64,000 bases of DNA from Opisthorchis felineus (GCA_004794785.1 SJOL01003093.1:1-64000), one strand, 5' to 3'. Shown: positions 11,431 through 23,213, numbered from the stretch's first letter. Made by a program: numbers and translations. The notes: a model not told the origin generated them from the letters alone.

Positions 11431-11563
11431 TCGAACCCTGCCTTTGCATCTCGATTTCCCCTGTCTAGGCTTGGGAAACCTGGTGGTAGCCCAGCCCTCG
11501 TGCTTCCTTCGGGTGACATGGCAGTTAGGCACCGAACGGGTGTTACAGCTGAACGATTTTTAA
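11431..11563 (+). mobile_element. tRNA-derived SINE, copy B (5' truncated)
   Basis: This copy contains the SINE body from just after the B box (a degraded GTCGAACCCTGCC) through GTCTAGGCTTGGGAAACC, the block CTTCCTTCGGGTGACATGG, and the end GTTACAGCTGAACGATTTTT. The A-box half is missing or unrecognisable. Confidence 0.7.
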
Positions 11564-11624
11564 CCCAGGACGTCGATTAGCTAGTCTGCAAGCGTGAGAC
11601 GTGATTCTAGTCCTACCCGATCTC

Positions 11625-11795
11625 GAGGTAGCTCAATGGCTAAGGCGCGAACCTAATGACTGGAAGGTCCGTGGTTCGAGCCCAACCTCATCATCTCGAC
11701 TGCTCCTGTCTAGGCTTGGGCAACTTGACAGTATCTCAACCCTCCTGCTTCCTTCGGGTGATGTAGCAGCTAGGTACCGAAAGGGTACCTAGGGT
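11625..11795 (+). mobile_element. tRNA-derived SINE, copy C
   Basis: A box GTAGCTCAATGGCTAAGG and B box GGTTCGAGCCC are both present, followed by the shared body (GGCTTGGGCAACTTGACAG) and the block CTTCCTTCGGGTGATG. The 3' end differs from the other copies: GGGTACCTAGGGTACCTA, a short local repeat. It lies directly upstream of an RTE copy. Confidence 0.75.
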
Positions 11796-11819
11796 ACCTA
11801 ACTGGACTATTATTATTTT

Positions 11820-13110
11820 ATTATTATCAGTCACACCCTCGAGGATACGGCAACCATATCTTTACCTTAAAACAGGTTCCCGAACTACGTCACTCTTTCA
11901 AACTTCCAAGGATGGTTGTTTTTCTTGAGCTGAACGATGATTTTGACCCTGTCGATCGTGAGAAACTATGACAGCGCCCGTCAATCACAATTTAATTTTC
12001 ATCTCCCATAAGGGCACTGTACGCCAACTCCAATGAACGCGTATGGTTATACAGCAGGCTGTCGCCTTAGTTTGACGCGTCCAGTTGTGTAAGACTATGC
12101 CGTCTTCTCTCACTCTTCCTCTTCAGCTTTGTTACCGATATTCTGCTTGAAACTTATCTGCCTCTCTCTGAAACTTCAGGGATCAGTGTGTTCCCGGGGC
12201 GTTAGCTCACAGACAGTACGCAAACGATATCGCTCTCCTTGGTTCAGATTCTTCAAACGTGCAAGTCATTTTAAATTTCGTCAAACTCCGACATCTGTGA
12301 TGCCGGTGTGACGTTAGTTTGCCTGTCAGTCGCAGTGTATACACTGCAGCGGTTCGGTCCATACTACCATATGGGTCCGAAGCGTGAACTCCATGCACAA
12401 AATATACATGAAAACTCCCTGACCATCGATGTCTCCAATGAGAGCATCGGATTAGGAATCTTGAGAGATGTTAGATGGTCTTAGGGACGAACTCTTGATG
12501 CCTGAGCTACTCACGCTTCATGCGTTACGCTGGTTAGGATATGCTTTTCACACGTCAATGGACCGTCTAACTCACCGACTTCATTTTGTCCAGCCCTATG
12601 CTAAGTGGAAATGACCGAGAGGCAGACACTGTATGGCTTGACAACGAAGTATGAAACTATTATGTAGTAACCGCCTCTCGTGACGGCGATGGCGAGATGA
12701 CTCAGTGGTTAGAGGGTGAATTTACTGACCGAAAGGCTCGTGGTTCGAACCCGACCTCTACCTCTCGACTTCCATTGTGTAGGCTTGGGCAACCTGGCAG
12801 TATCTCAGCCCTCGTGCTTCCTTCGGGTAGCCTGGCAGTTAGGCACCGAAAGGGTGCTAGCTGATTGTTTTTATGGGGACTCCGGGGCTCAACTCATCAA
12901 TGCTTAATGACACTGGCACACGACTCAGTGAGCGGCACTCCTGTACCAAAGGTATGATTTTTACTGCGCGGCTGCTCAGCTTCCTGCTTCTTTGAGTTCA
13001 GTTGCGACTAACTTATTGCAATATCACCTCCGATTCTTCCTCGCTCGCTCACTTTTCGGTAACCGGCACTGTGCCAGCTGGTACCACCACATCTTTGGTA
13101 TATGGTTTAT
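11820..13110 (+). mobile_element. RTE-type LINE fragment, RT domain to 3' end, interrupted by SINE D
   Basis: In order, the translated frames show NHIFTLKQVPELRHSF, then VVFLELNDDFDPVDREKL (the FLDLKAAFDSVDR block with the catalytic Asp), a QYANDIALLGSDSS block (YADD box with N for D), RSVYTAAVRSILPYGSEA, and LRWLGYAFHTSMDRLTHR. The last sits just before a SINE at 12689-12872. The 3' end resumes at about 12905 and finishes with the RTE 3' block at 13050-13110. The frame is broken many times, so this is an old copy. The SINE interruption dates the SINE insertion as younger than this RTE copy. Confidence 0.7.
12689..12872 (+). mobile_element. tRNA-derived SINE, copy D, inside an RTE copy
   Basis: A box GATGACTCAGTGGTTAGAGG and B box GGTTCGAACCCG are followed by the body block GGCTTGGGCAACCTGGCAG, then CTTCCTTCGGGTAGCCTGG, and the end GGTGCTAGCTGATTGTTTTT. 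Both flanks are parts of one RTE element (RT C-terminal block before, 3' end block after), which marks this as an insertion into the LINE. Confidence 0.8.
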
Positions 13111-15949
13111 AGCTGAGAAACTGGACTGAAGTGATTTTTAGAGCTGAAAAGATATTAGATCAAAAGTAAAAGCTATTAAGTCCGCTTATTTGATGTGGTC
13201 CTGGTACTACTATATCTTCAGGATTCGCGACACCCATATTGTGATATGCTTTTGCATTCCTGTACAACACTTGGAGTTTACCCGTCGAAGCTATTCCACC
13301 AACCCCCCGAGGTTGGCTTACCGCAACTTCTGCTCCGCCGTTTGGCTGCTGGAATTCACCGCTTGACGAAATGGTCTGTACCTCCTTGGTGGAATCTTCC
13401 AGGTACCATTTAGACGAATACCCAATTGAACCGCAGTGCACGTTACCGTGATAGAAACCCTTTATTCCAATTTTCATCGCAAGGAAAACTGTTCCAGCCA
13501 TTGACGGTGGGGTGACCTAGGCCATTAACCTGAAAGTAGACAAGACAATTTCTCCTAAGCCTTAACAATTTCCAAAGTCGCTCTCAATTTGGTCCGTTCC
13601 AGCTGCACTTGAAGGACGTGTAAAGTTCCTCGTGATTCAAAATCCGCCGGCCATAAATTAAGTCGCCATGTTGGCCATAAGGTAAGGAGGCCCATCCATC
13701 AAAGGCCTAAGACGGACTTGGATCCACGGCCTTATGCTTCCTCCAGTCGGTCAGTTTCGCTCTCGTTTGTGAAAATACCGTAGACAAAGTATTTCACAAC
13801 GGATCGCACGTGGAAGAAAAGCGCTTGAAGATTTCAGGTGCCGCACCGGATGAAACGTGAATAATCTGGCTTTTCGAGTGTTCCATAGGCTAACGACTAC
13901 GTTGAACAGTTACCTCTGAAATAAAACTCAGCCTCAGGTATCTACCATGGTCGGGTTGGACTGTATTAGCAGTTGCATGTGTGACTGCTTTTATGTGGAT
14001 GATTTAGAGCCGATGTAATGGTGCTTGTTAGTGGAAGTCGATCCGTAGGTGCAACTGGCAACTTAAAATGTGAACTGGAAGGACAAACCTATTGATATTC
14101 GTCCTGTTACCTGCAAGATTCAAAGCTGTAGTCACCGGCAGAGTATTTTTTCTGCAAATGACGTGCATCAACATAAAAGAAAACAGGGTGGATTGCGACA
14201 AAGTAAGTGTGGAGTTTTGAGTGCATAGACACTGGAAGTTGATTCTAGGGGGAGGTGTGTGTGGGGTGTGAGGGGTGAGGTGTGTGTAGGGCTGGGTTTT
14301 GTCTAATAAATAGGTTGGTTTTTCGTCGATTCCTAGGATTCAGCTTGGCCACGTCTAGCGATCTGTGTTCCAAGTGCATCTGACGAGTAGTTATAAAGAG
14401 CGCTATACTCTTAAAAGCACCACGATGGCGTCATCGCAGTGCTTTCCGGTAACTATTTGCTATGCAGTCCACCCCCTTCCCATCGTAACGCGACGGTGCC
14501 AACAATGATGTGAGTTCTGTTGTACATGAGCTGACCGGACTCTGGTGGTGGTGTCATCAGGGTATGGTGCATTATTGGCTGTTCAGCCAAATGATGGCAC
14601 TACCATATGGCATTACCCCGCCCTAAAGGGGTTTCACATGCCACAAGGAGAACATGGACTCCTGGATTACGGAATTGGTGTACGAACCATGCGATGGCCA
14701 ACCGTAGCTACGGAACCCTGCTACTCTGTTTGTCGCATTTGGAGGTGTGCATGAGCGGGGAAGCGGGCTCCAACAAACGCCATACATGACGGAATTGGTG
14801 AATGAGATTGACCCAAGATCCAGCGGACCCTCTAACGGTCCTGCCGTCTACACTCTGCAATTGGTTGTTCGAAGGCTAGAGGTGCACCCTCGAACAAAAG
14901 CGCTGTTGAAATCGCACGTACGCGAATCTCAGTGCTACTCCGTGATTATTTTTCAAATGCAAGGAACCGTTCAATCCATGGCGTCCCATGCAATTGACGA
15001 TTCCGACGTTTGTTCGGCAGTTTTGGTGACAATAAAGCAATGCACATAGGCTGTCGGAATTTTCGTACCCTTCTTGAAACAGGAAGTCTTCGTCTCAGTT
15101 TGTGAAGTCTGTTTGACTGCCAGGTTGCCGTTGGCTACCTTCGAGAGATGCAGGTTCCTGGTTTCAGTTCGCAGCGCATCCAAGCTCCGGGGATGGAATC
15201 CTTCCACTGGCCGTATCATAGCAATTCATATGATAGCTCGGGACTGCACGATGTAGCTTTTTCTCTCAACAAACGCCCTCACGAAGCTTTACTCTGTTGG
15301 GGGCCACCAGGATTGTGGCGTCTTTCCGAAGGCTGTCCAGTGAACCCAACGGTTGTAGCCGTCTGCGCTCCCACTTTCCCACCGGACCTCCTCATCGAAG
15401 ACAATTTCCACGATGAGCTACACAGGTGGGCAACCGTACACCTAACGGCTGCTGGTGACTGAGACGCGGAATGCATCAACATCTGGTATTCCAAGGAGAG
15501 TCGCACTGCTTCGAAAATAGACGAAATCCTAGTGGCAGCTCAATAGACTGGAGGTTCTAGCATGGAGCAGAAACTGAGGATATATGTGATTCAAACCATA
15601 CCCTCGTACACGTAGAGTTCACACTTTATCCTGTCGTTTGACACACGATGACCTGCAAAACTGATCAATGCGACTCAACTCTTGGGTACGATTATCAGTC
15701 AGCTCAGCGCCAAATTATCGATTTCTCGAGTTCAGTAAGTCTTCGAAGAGTCTCAGCACCATCTGAGGATATCCATACAACAGCCCGCCCCGTCGATTCT
15801 TGGATCTACATCGCAACGCCACAAAGACTGGGCCTCTAAAAGGGCCCTTCATCTCTCAGAAAGCCACTCGGGCATCTACGGCCCATGCTTTAAATTTCCA
15901 CAGCTTACATCACTGAACAGCCCTTGAATATCCTATGAAGTACTTGTCA
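13111..15949. other. Repeat-poor stretch without a recognised gene
   Basis: Open frames include 114 codons on the minus strand (13501-13160) and about 100 codons at 14747-15049 and 15148-15462 (plus). I do not recognise any of them. The block 15080-15300, which translates as ERCRFLVSVRSASKLRG and further on DCTM, reads like a repeated protein-like segment I associate with predicted proteins of flukes, but I cannot name it. Positions 14247-14297 are G-rich. Confidence 0.4.
14247..14297 (+). other. G-rich tract, possible G-quadruplex
   Basis: Five runs of three to five G (GGGGG, GGGG, GGGG, GGG, GGG) lie within about 50 bp, separated by GT-rich spacers of 5-13 bases. This fits a loose G-quadruplex pattern. 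No gene or repeat is attached to it, so it may simply be low-complexity sequence. Confidence 0.35.
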
Positions 15950-16335
15950 AGAATGGCTTCTAGCCTGCAGACAGCTGCAGATGTCGGTGACTATTCGGAA
16001 CGTTTATGGTTGGTCCGTCGCCCTTCAGGCTAACCGTAAGGCCAGCAAAATGACCTTCGAGACGACACGATTGCCTAATGGACTGAGCACTTCAAATCAG
16101 TACTCAACCACCCCTCCTACCACCAGCTCCCCATCACAACCTCCACGCTGTATACCACTAGCGACGATGCCCCCAGCGGAGCGGAATACACCGAAACAAC
16201 CCGATTTGCTGAGGAGAAAAAAGTACCGAGGTGAAGATGACATCTCGGCGGAAATCTATAAAGCAGTTCTCGAACCTCTTTACAAACTGCCTTGCTCAAT
16301 ATGAGACCCCAGTGCTCCCAGTAGATTGAGATACC
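15950..16335 (+). mobile_element. RTE-type LINE fragment, linker before the RT domain
   Basis: The translation shows DVGDYSERLWLVRR, then WTEHFKSVLNHP, and in another frame EDDISAEIYKAVLEPLYKL. These are the conserved blocks between the endonuclease and RT of RTE elements (WAEHFxxLLN and GPDDIPAEIYK). Frameshifts separate the blocks. It stops where the gypsy element begins and may continue at 18645. Confidence 0.65.
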
Positions 16336-16347
16336 TTCACACTATTG

Positions 16348-16500
16348 TCAGTACTGTCATGACTATATAAACCATACCTTTGCATACACCATTAACTCGT
16401 AATTCTCACTCTATATTTTCAGCTCTTGTGCTATTGTTACTAGACGATTAAAGCGTACATTACGCCCTTCTATTCTGTATTCCTTCTAATCTCGACCGGT
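16348..16500 (+). repeat. Candidate 5' LTR and primer-binding region of a Ty3/gypsy element
   Basis: The stretch starts TGTCAGTACTGTCATGAC, contains a TATA-like box (CTATATAAACC, 16361-16371), and reaches CCGGTAACCACTCG near 16497. That end may be a decayed primer-binding site of the tRNA-Trp type used by CsRn1-like elements. It stands just upstream of gag. No matching 3' LTR is present in the window, so the LTR call cannot be confirmed by self-comparison. Confidence 0.35.
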
Positions 16501-16568
16501 AACCACTCGACTCTCGCAACAATTTAATCGTCCAATGCAGAAATGGATCATATTCTCTGACCCACGGT

Positions 16569-17290
16569 TTTTGATCCTCACTCACCAGATGGCCCGAAAC
16601 GATAGACTCGTTGGTTCCGTACCTTCAAGGCTTACGTTAACTCAATCAAACCTGAAGGCTTAAATAAATTAGAACTCTCATACGTCACATTGACCATACA
16701 GTGTATGACTTCATTGCATAATGCATCGACTACGATTCTGCAATAGCCCTGCTGGAAAAACTTTATATTCGCCCGAAAAATATCGTGTATGCACGCCACC
16801 TTTTAGCCACATACAAACAAGAACCTGGTCAAGATGTCGACCAGTTCGTTCAAAAACTGAAGTCACTTGCTAAGGACTGTGAATTTAAAGCAGTATCTGC
16901 TGTGGAGCATACAAACGAAGCAGTCCGGGATGCCTTGATAACCGGACTGCAGTCGAATACCATTCGGTAGAAACTACTAACGTGGCATGAATTGGACCTT
17001 GACAATGCCCACGAAGCCGCACGAGCTCTTGAACTTGCACAAAAACAATCACAAGCATACGTTTACAGACAACCCGTTACTTGTTCCGCGTCTACTCCTT
17101 CGTCCATTGTTACTCCCGAAACAACAGTTTCTGCCGCTACACAACAAACATGATACTTTTGTGGGAACCCCAAGCATCCTCGTTATAGGTGTCCCGCCAA
17201 AGAATCAGTGTGCAAAAGTTGTGGGAAAATTGGGCATTTTCAACACGTCTGTAGGTCAAAAACCTCGAAACCTCACGTGGGTTCAGCTCG
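16569..17290 (+). pseudogene. Ty3/gypsy gag (CsRn1-like), broken
   Basis: The capsid-like region reads ATYKQEPGQDVDQFVQKLKS and NEAVRDALITGLQSNTIR, typical of gypsy gag. It ends in two zinc knuckles: YFCGNPKHPRYRC and the classical CCHC motif CKSCGKIGHFQHVC (about 17208-17250). Stop codons, for example at about 16605 and 16970, and frameshifts interrupt the frame. Gag would package the element's RNA into virus-like particles. The double knuckle followed directly by protease is the layout I associate with CsRn1/Kao-type elements first described from Clonorchis and Paragonimus (from memory). Confidence 0.7.
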
Positions 17291-18635
17291 AGACTGCTCA
17301 ATCTCTTCGTTATTTTGTGCCGCTGCTCCCAATTACCTATCTAAAACTACAACAGATATTTTGGTCAACGGCGTTGTTGTCCGAGCTCTTATTGATACCG
17401 GCAGCTCCAGAAGCTTCGTTTCTTCATCAGTCCTACAAACTCATAACTGGAAACTATTTCCGTACGATTCTGTGATAACAATGGCGTCAACGATACATTC
17501 ATGTTCTACCAAAGGTTATTGCCTCGTGTCCATTCAGTACAAGGACATGACTTCCTGGGGTTACATGATAAAATTGAAATTCCATTCGGTGGCCAACGGG
17601 GCACCCTAACTGTATGTGGCGTAACATCCGCGAAACTGGAATCTCCATCGTTATTCACTAATCTTGCTGCGAATTACAAACCGATCGCCACGAAATCTCG
17701 TCGTCATACACCGGAAGACGAACAATTCATACTAACCGAAGTAGACCGAATGCTCACCGATGGTATAATCGAAACATCGAATTCCCCATGGAGAGCACAA
17801 GTGCTCGTGACGCGCAATACGAATCACAAAAGACGTATGGTGATAGACTACAGCCAGACCATCAATCGCTTCACCTACCTTGACGCTTATCCTTTACCAA
17901 GACTGGATCAAATGATTGAAACCATCGCACGCTATACCATCTACAGTACACTGGATCTCCAGAGTGCATATCATCAAGTTCCAATAATTGAGTCAGATAA
18001 ACCGTTCAAAGCATTCGAAACCGGCGGGAACCTATACCAGTTTCGGCGCATTCCCTTCGGAGTGACAAACGGGGTTGCGTGTTCCAACGAACGCTAAACA
18101 ATATCATCAAGCCGAACGAGTGAGACACATTCGCCTATATTGATAACGTTACTGTATGCGGTAAAACGAGAGATGAACATGACCGTAATCTTAGGTATTT
18201 TCTCGATATCGCTAAAACATACAACATTACTCTGAACCACACAAAAAGCAGCTTCGCAACTGAAGAGATTACTCTCTTAGGTTACAAGGTCTCCAGAGGT
18301 ATTGTAAAACCTGACCCAGAACGCATGCGCCCTATAAGAGAACTCCCAATTCCACAGAACGGGAAATCGCAGCAAAGAGCCGTTGGTCTGTTCGCCTACT
18401 ATTCGCAGTGGATACGGGTGTTTTCTGACAAGATCCATCCGTTGGTTAAAAACAAAACATTTTTTCCTCCGGAGAATGTCCGAACAGCATTTGAGAACCT
18501 TAGACACGAATTAGAGGATGCGATGGTCGTTACTGTTGACTACAATATCCCTCTCGTCGTCGAAGCCGATGTAATGGTCAGGTTGAACGACCTAATGGTA
18601 CCCTTTGGAAGGCCATCTGCCTGGCTCTAAAATCA
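17290..18635 (+). pseudogene. Ty3/gypsy pol: protease and reverse transcriptase (CsRn1-like), truncated
   Basis: The aspartic protease active site is seen as VRALIDTGSSRSFVS (about 17378-17422). The RT follows: TDGIIETSNSPWRAQVLV, RRMVIDYSQTINR, STLDLQSAYHQVPI (catalytic Asp) and YQFRRIPFGVTNG. After a frameshift near 18085 the frame resumes with FAYIDNVTVCGKTRDEHD (the YxDD box as YIDN), then LLGYKVSRGIVKPDPERM. The start of the RNase H part (VVEADV) is reached near 18570, and homology ends at about 18635, where RTE sequence starts. RNase H, integrase and 3' LTR are absent. It copies the element's RNA into DNA in active relatives; this one is dead. Confidence 0.8.
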
Positions 18636-18644
18636 CGCGGCTTG

Positions 18645-19830
18645 CCTACCACACATTGGGAGGTTGTCCTTCTTGATGCTCTCCACGGTATCAGATCCCT
18701 ATTATGTACCAGTATCAACTGTACCCCACACGAACCAACCACCGCTTGCTTCATTGAATTTCGTGCGACCTTCGACTCAGTCAGCAGGAACTGTCTTTTG
18801 TCCCTATTGGGAACTGATGGTGAAGTTACTGAATCTCACTATAGCCCAATGTTCAAGCACAGAAGCCGGCACCCGATCATCTGGGAAAGACTACAGCGTT
18901 TGCCTCAAACTCCGGTGTGCGACGAGACTGTCCACTTTCGTCCATGCCCTTTAATGTTGGGATTGCTTAGACGATGTCCCATGCCCTCAGCGAATTCCTA
19001 GGAGTTTCAATAGTCCCACTTGGATCACGAACCTTGAGTGCGCTGCTGATGTCGTCTTTCTGAGCAAATATTCGAAAGGAATACAGTTTATCCTTGGTAG
19101 CATCAGGTGCTGCGCTTCGCTCGTTGGACTAGAAGTACGTTATGGAGAGACAAAATTCTTCACCACAAGCATGGTCGTCTGGTATGGCTCTTTTCCTGTC
19201 GGTACCGACTAGGTCGATTCTTCCAATTATTTGATCTCCATCCTTCCAAATAGTCAAGGACAAGAATTTGGTGTTCGCATCGAAAACTTCAGGAAGACGC
19301 CTGTGCAATTTCATAATGGTTTATGGAATTGATCAGAAGTCACCCTTCACGGAAGCTCCGTGTGTTTGCTGAGACCGTCCGATCCCTTCTAACATACATC
19401 TGTGAAACCTGGCTCCTCCGAACTGACGACCTTCACGGACTCGAGGCATTTAACCGTTGGTACCTACTGCGAACACAGTAGGTACGCTGGTACGTCAGAA
19501 TATGTTGACTGCCTAATGTTGTACGTTTTCAAGTTGGTCCAGTTTCGGAGACTAAGTTGCGATATATCTTCCGCAAACCAGAATCCGAGGCATCCGAACT
19601 TGCCCTGTCGCCACTTCCATGCTTAGAATCGCGCTTTCGCAGCAGAGGGCAATTGAAAATTTGGCTCATAACAGTTAGGGCGGACGTGGAACTATTGGAT
19701 CTGCAGGTGGTTCACGGTGTCAGTCAAGGAAACGGTAATAGGGTGACAATGTGGTTGAACCTCGCTTCCAGTCGTGGTTCGAGGTTAGCAGCGATTCGGG
19801 ATATTCCTGTAGCTAACTCATTCTTCCCCC
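18645..19830 (+). mobile_element. RTE-type LINE fragment, RT domain to C-terminus
   Basis: Recognised blocks in order are TTACFIEFRATFDSVSRNCL (the FxDFxxAFDSVxR motif), RSLLTYICETWLLRTDDL in a frame near 19340-19420 (VRSLLYGCETWPLR), and GQLKIWLITVRADVELL near 19650 (the GGQLKTWATTIKADLEPL block close to the protein end). The blocks lie in different frames. The RT start of this piece follows, after a gap, the linker piece at 15950-16335. The two may be halves of one element split by the gypsy insertion. Confidence 0.65.
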
Positions 19831-20789
19831 TCACCGTAAAGCAAATTATATGCGGTGTTGGCATGAAGGTGTAGTCTTCAGCAAGTGTATAGAGTCTAGA
19901 GAAATTTGTTCGCATTCCCAGCAGTCTCTTGTTTAGTGGCGGTTAGTAGATGTCCCACATTACCTCGTTTCTGGACTTGATGTGCATTAGCTCAAGGCCA
20001 CCTGTTGCGGTACCATAATCAGAACCTGCGAAAACAAGTTTGATTGTACATGAGGATTCAAAGGCATTCCGTTCGTCAGGACTCAATTAGCTTATCGCCT
20101 CTAGGTAGTTTTCGAAGACTACCATTGATTTCAGGTATCTGCAACATCATGAGAATTCAGGTCCATGTAAAAACAAAGGCTGAACTACTTACTCCATTAT
20201 CCAAATGATCAACAGAGAGCAGCCATGCATTGTAAGAGAACACAAAGGCTGATGGCCTGTCAGCTAGGTTTTATCCATCCTGAAGTCCCAAGTGGACGAT
20301 TAGTAAATGTGGGGCGTGTGGGACCATAAAAACTAAGTGCAGACACAATTCGTTTGCCACTAACCGTCAATCATATACTGAGTTATTGGTGTCAGGTCCA
20401 GAGGGTACGCTATGAATTCGCCATCAGAGGTTGTTGGACTCACTCCCTAAATAAAGAGTAATTTAGCCTGGGGTGGTATCTCCGTATACAAAAGTGAAGA
20501 TTCCTGACTCACAAATCCATATAGGTTCTTTTTGTAGTCGTTATGTTCAGAGAGGGCACCATTATTGGTGCTTCACGGCCATACGACTATGGTTTGATCA
20601 AAGTACATTTAAATTAGAAACAAGATGGACAGAGAAGGTTTCTGGGGTGCCTATACCTCCAAATATTCAATGGAATAATCTGAAAAACTGTCAGCACGAG
20701 TGCCACTGACATCGATTAGTTGCCATTTCTCGCACGTCTGCAGCCAAGCACAGAGGTCTCTAGGGGCCCCGTCCTGGTAGGTCGGCCGC
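19831..20789. other. Stretch without a recognised gene
   Basis: I see only short open frames, the longest being 78 codons at 20473-20709. No repeat from elsewhere in the window was noticed here. Confidence 0.4.
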
Positions 20790-21450
20790 ACCAATATCAC
20801 CCAACTTCTTCGTAATACCATAACAGGTTACACATCCCCTTTACAGTTTGCACCATTCCTGTGGAGGTGCGCAGAACAGTAGTCGTCTCGACACAATGGT
20901 TTGACATGTGTGGCACATGTCGATCCACCGTAGCTGATGGTGCTGGATGCTTCGTGTGACAGATTACGAATTCGTCTATGCCTCTAAGGCATCGGTGGTA
21001 AAAACTGAAAATGTCGTCCACAGAGTCCGTCTCCCAACCACACAACAACTGTATCCTGGTGCGCGCGACTCTTAAGACTCAGTTGTCTGTCTTTTTGGCG
21101 CCACAAGTGAGGCGAATTGGCAGGCGTGATTCGTTCACTGACTTCAATGGACACATTTCTGTCAGAAGTAATAAACTACTGAGGGACATAAAACTCCACC
21201 AGCTCCATTTCTGCTTGAAATGTGAGGAGTATGTTTAGGAAGTACATGTTCTGAGGAATGACCTTACACTTTGTACGTGCAAGGTACATGCCAAAAGATT
21301 ATTATAGTGTTTGTGCTTTGTGTTCATCTACAAAGATCAAGATGGTGTCGTATGCAAACCCCCCATCAACAAGGTTGTCACCAGGATCGATTTGAGTACT
21401 AGGGTTTTGATAGCTTTCCGTCGGATTGGTGCTGTGTAGACTGCAAAGAA
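20790..21450 (-). mobile_element. RTE-type LINE fragment, central RT (minus strand)
   Basis: On the minus strand the frames show QNPSTQIDPGDNLVDGG, then FAYDTILIF (the YADD box as AYDT), FGMYLARTKCKV, SERITPANSPHLWRQKDRQL (RIxKARxxFxNLRHLWRxxD) and FYHRCLRGI. These are the ordered central blocks of a fluke RTE. The fragment lacks both the N-terminal RT blocks and the 3' end, and carries stops and frameshifts. Confidence 0.7.
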
Positions 21451-22125
21451 AGTGCCTGCAGAATGGGTACGCTGACAGTCTTCCTTGTCTTCAAAATGAA
21501 CGCACGGATACCGTGTGAAAACCTCCGTGGCATTAGCTTTGTAGCCTTGATATCGAAGGTGCACTCTGGTCTCACCCCTTGAGGTTTGACCGAACACAGA
21601 GACGCAGATCCGTGAAAAACAGGCTGGGTTCAGTCCTGCAAGAGGATGCACCAACCACATCCACTCTCCCACAGATTCTGGAACAGCGATACTCCTTCCA
21701 GCAACAAACACTGGTGGTCCTCCTTGACTTGAAATCTGTCTTTACCGTGTGGACTTTCAAGCACCATGACTGTCTATGGAGCAAAGATGTCCTCCAGAAC
21801 TTCTTGGATCTTCGTAAAGCGCTGTATGCCAACTCCCGCTGACGAGTAAAAGTCTACGGGGAGCTCTCGTATGAATTCACGAAATCAAGTAGTGTCAGGC
21901 AGGGCTGTTTCTCTTCGCCTTTCCTCTTCAACTTCGCCATTGATATGATTATGGAAGACTCACTCCCAGTCTCTAATGCCCGTGGGATCGAAATGACCCC
22001 AGGCAACCCAACAGATCCCAACCAACTCCGTTGATTGAAACACGTGCTACGAATACCAAATCACCGGCTGTCTTGCCGGAAACAAGGAAAAGCAGCACAA
22101 AGCAGACGAAGTCAGCAAATGACGC
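21451..22125 (+). mobile_element. RTE-type LINE fragment with internal deletion
   Basis: The plus-strand frames show CENLRGISF, then LPQILEQRYSFQQQTLVVLL, LRKALYANSR, VYGELSYEFTKSSSVRQGC followed by FLFNFAIDMIMEDSLP, and then, directly after NARGIEMTPGNPTD, the far C-terminal block LKHVLRIPNHRLS. Everything between the region just before the YADD box and the HVLRMP block is missing, so this copy carries a large internal deletion near 22020. It abuts a minus-strand RTE piece on its left. Confidence 0.75.
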
Positions 22126-23213
22126 GGCGCAAGCTCTTGAAGACAGTAACTGCCATCTGAACCTCCACTGATTCATCCTGACTATTTAGGTGGAAATCTA
22201 GAAGCAACGTTTTTCCTGATTGATAGCTCTCTTTGCTAATATACAGGGTTGGAGCCGTCTCTTTTAAATCTGTTTCTCCTTCATAACAAACCATCATTGA
22301 TTACTTGTAACATTTCCCACAATTTACCTTGTTGGGCACGCATCTTGAATTCTTTCTCCTCATCTCTCATATATATATATCACAGACTGTTGCTACCAGT
22401 CGAGCAATTTTTGCTGGAATTTGTCCAGCCTCCCTTATGGTTTATGAAGTAGAGGTTCCCAGCTACTCCTGGGAATATTTATTTCCCTTTACTTCGGCTG
22501 TCTGCTCTCGGAGGATGATCTGGCTTCTCGGATGAAAACCCATCGATTAAGAAGTCCCACTCTTTAAATTATTCCTTGCTCCATTCGTGAGTATCTCCTC
22601 GTGTGTTCGCTTCCACTCAACTTTCTTGTTCAAAAACGCATCCAGACCGTGAATTATCGGGCATTAGTTACAATGCAACAGGACAACTGTTAAAAGCCCC
22701 ACATGTAACCACTCTCTTCTGGATAGTCAACTTATGTGATCTATTCTCTCATTAGTACTGTTGTCCGAGTGTGCTGCTAATGAATCCTGTATAGTGAATA
22801 TTCCGATCCATCTGAGGACTATTGATGAGCGCGTCCACTTGTAGCGTGAGTGGTTTGTTCGCTGTGTATTTACCACAATGCGTTCTCGGCACCATACTGC
22901 ATTAGGGTCAGTATTCACTGGGTCCACTTATTTTATTTCGAACCTACCGTCTTTATTTCGACATGTTTCAGGCGCCAGGAGACGAGGAAATTTTCCGGGT
23001 TGACTCTGTTTGCTTTCATGTCGGCGTGGATTCTTTATTGCAGTTAAAAACACTTCACTTTTCTGGAAGGTTCGTAGTTGTCTCGACTTCACCTTATCCG
23101 TCTCCTTGAAGTCTACTACAACCGATTGTTTTATCTGGACACAAACACAATCCAAGATTTCTCGGTAAGCATTGAGAGTGGTTGATCTAGCTTTTTAAAC
23201 TGTTCAGCTACAG
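22126..23213. other. Stretch upstream of the first visible ZNF395/704-like exon
   Basis: No convincing exon was found here, although the 5' exons of the gene that follows must lie here or further left. Open frames are at most 75 codons. A short TA run lies at about 22368-22380. Confidence 0.4.
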
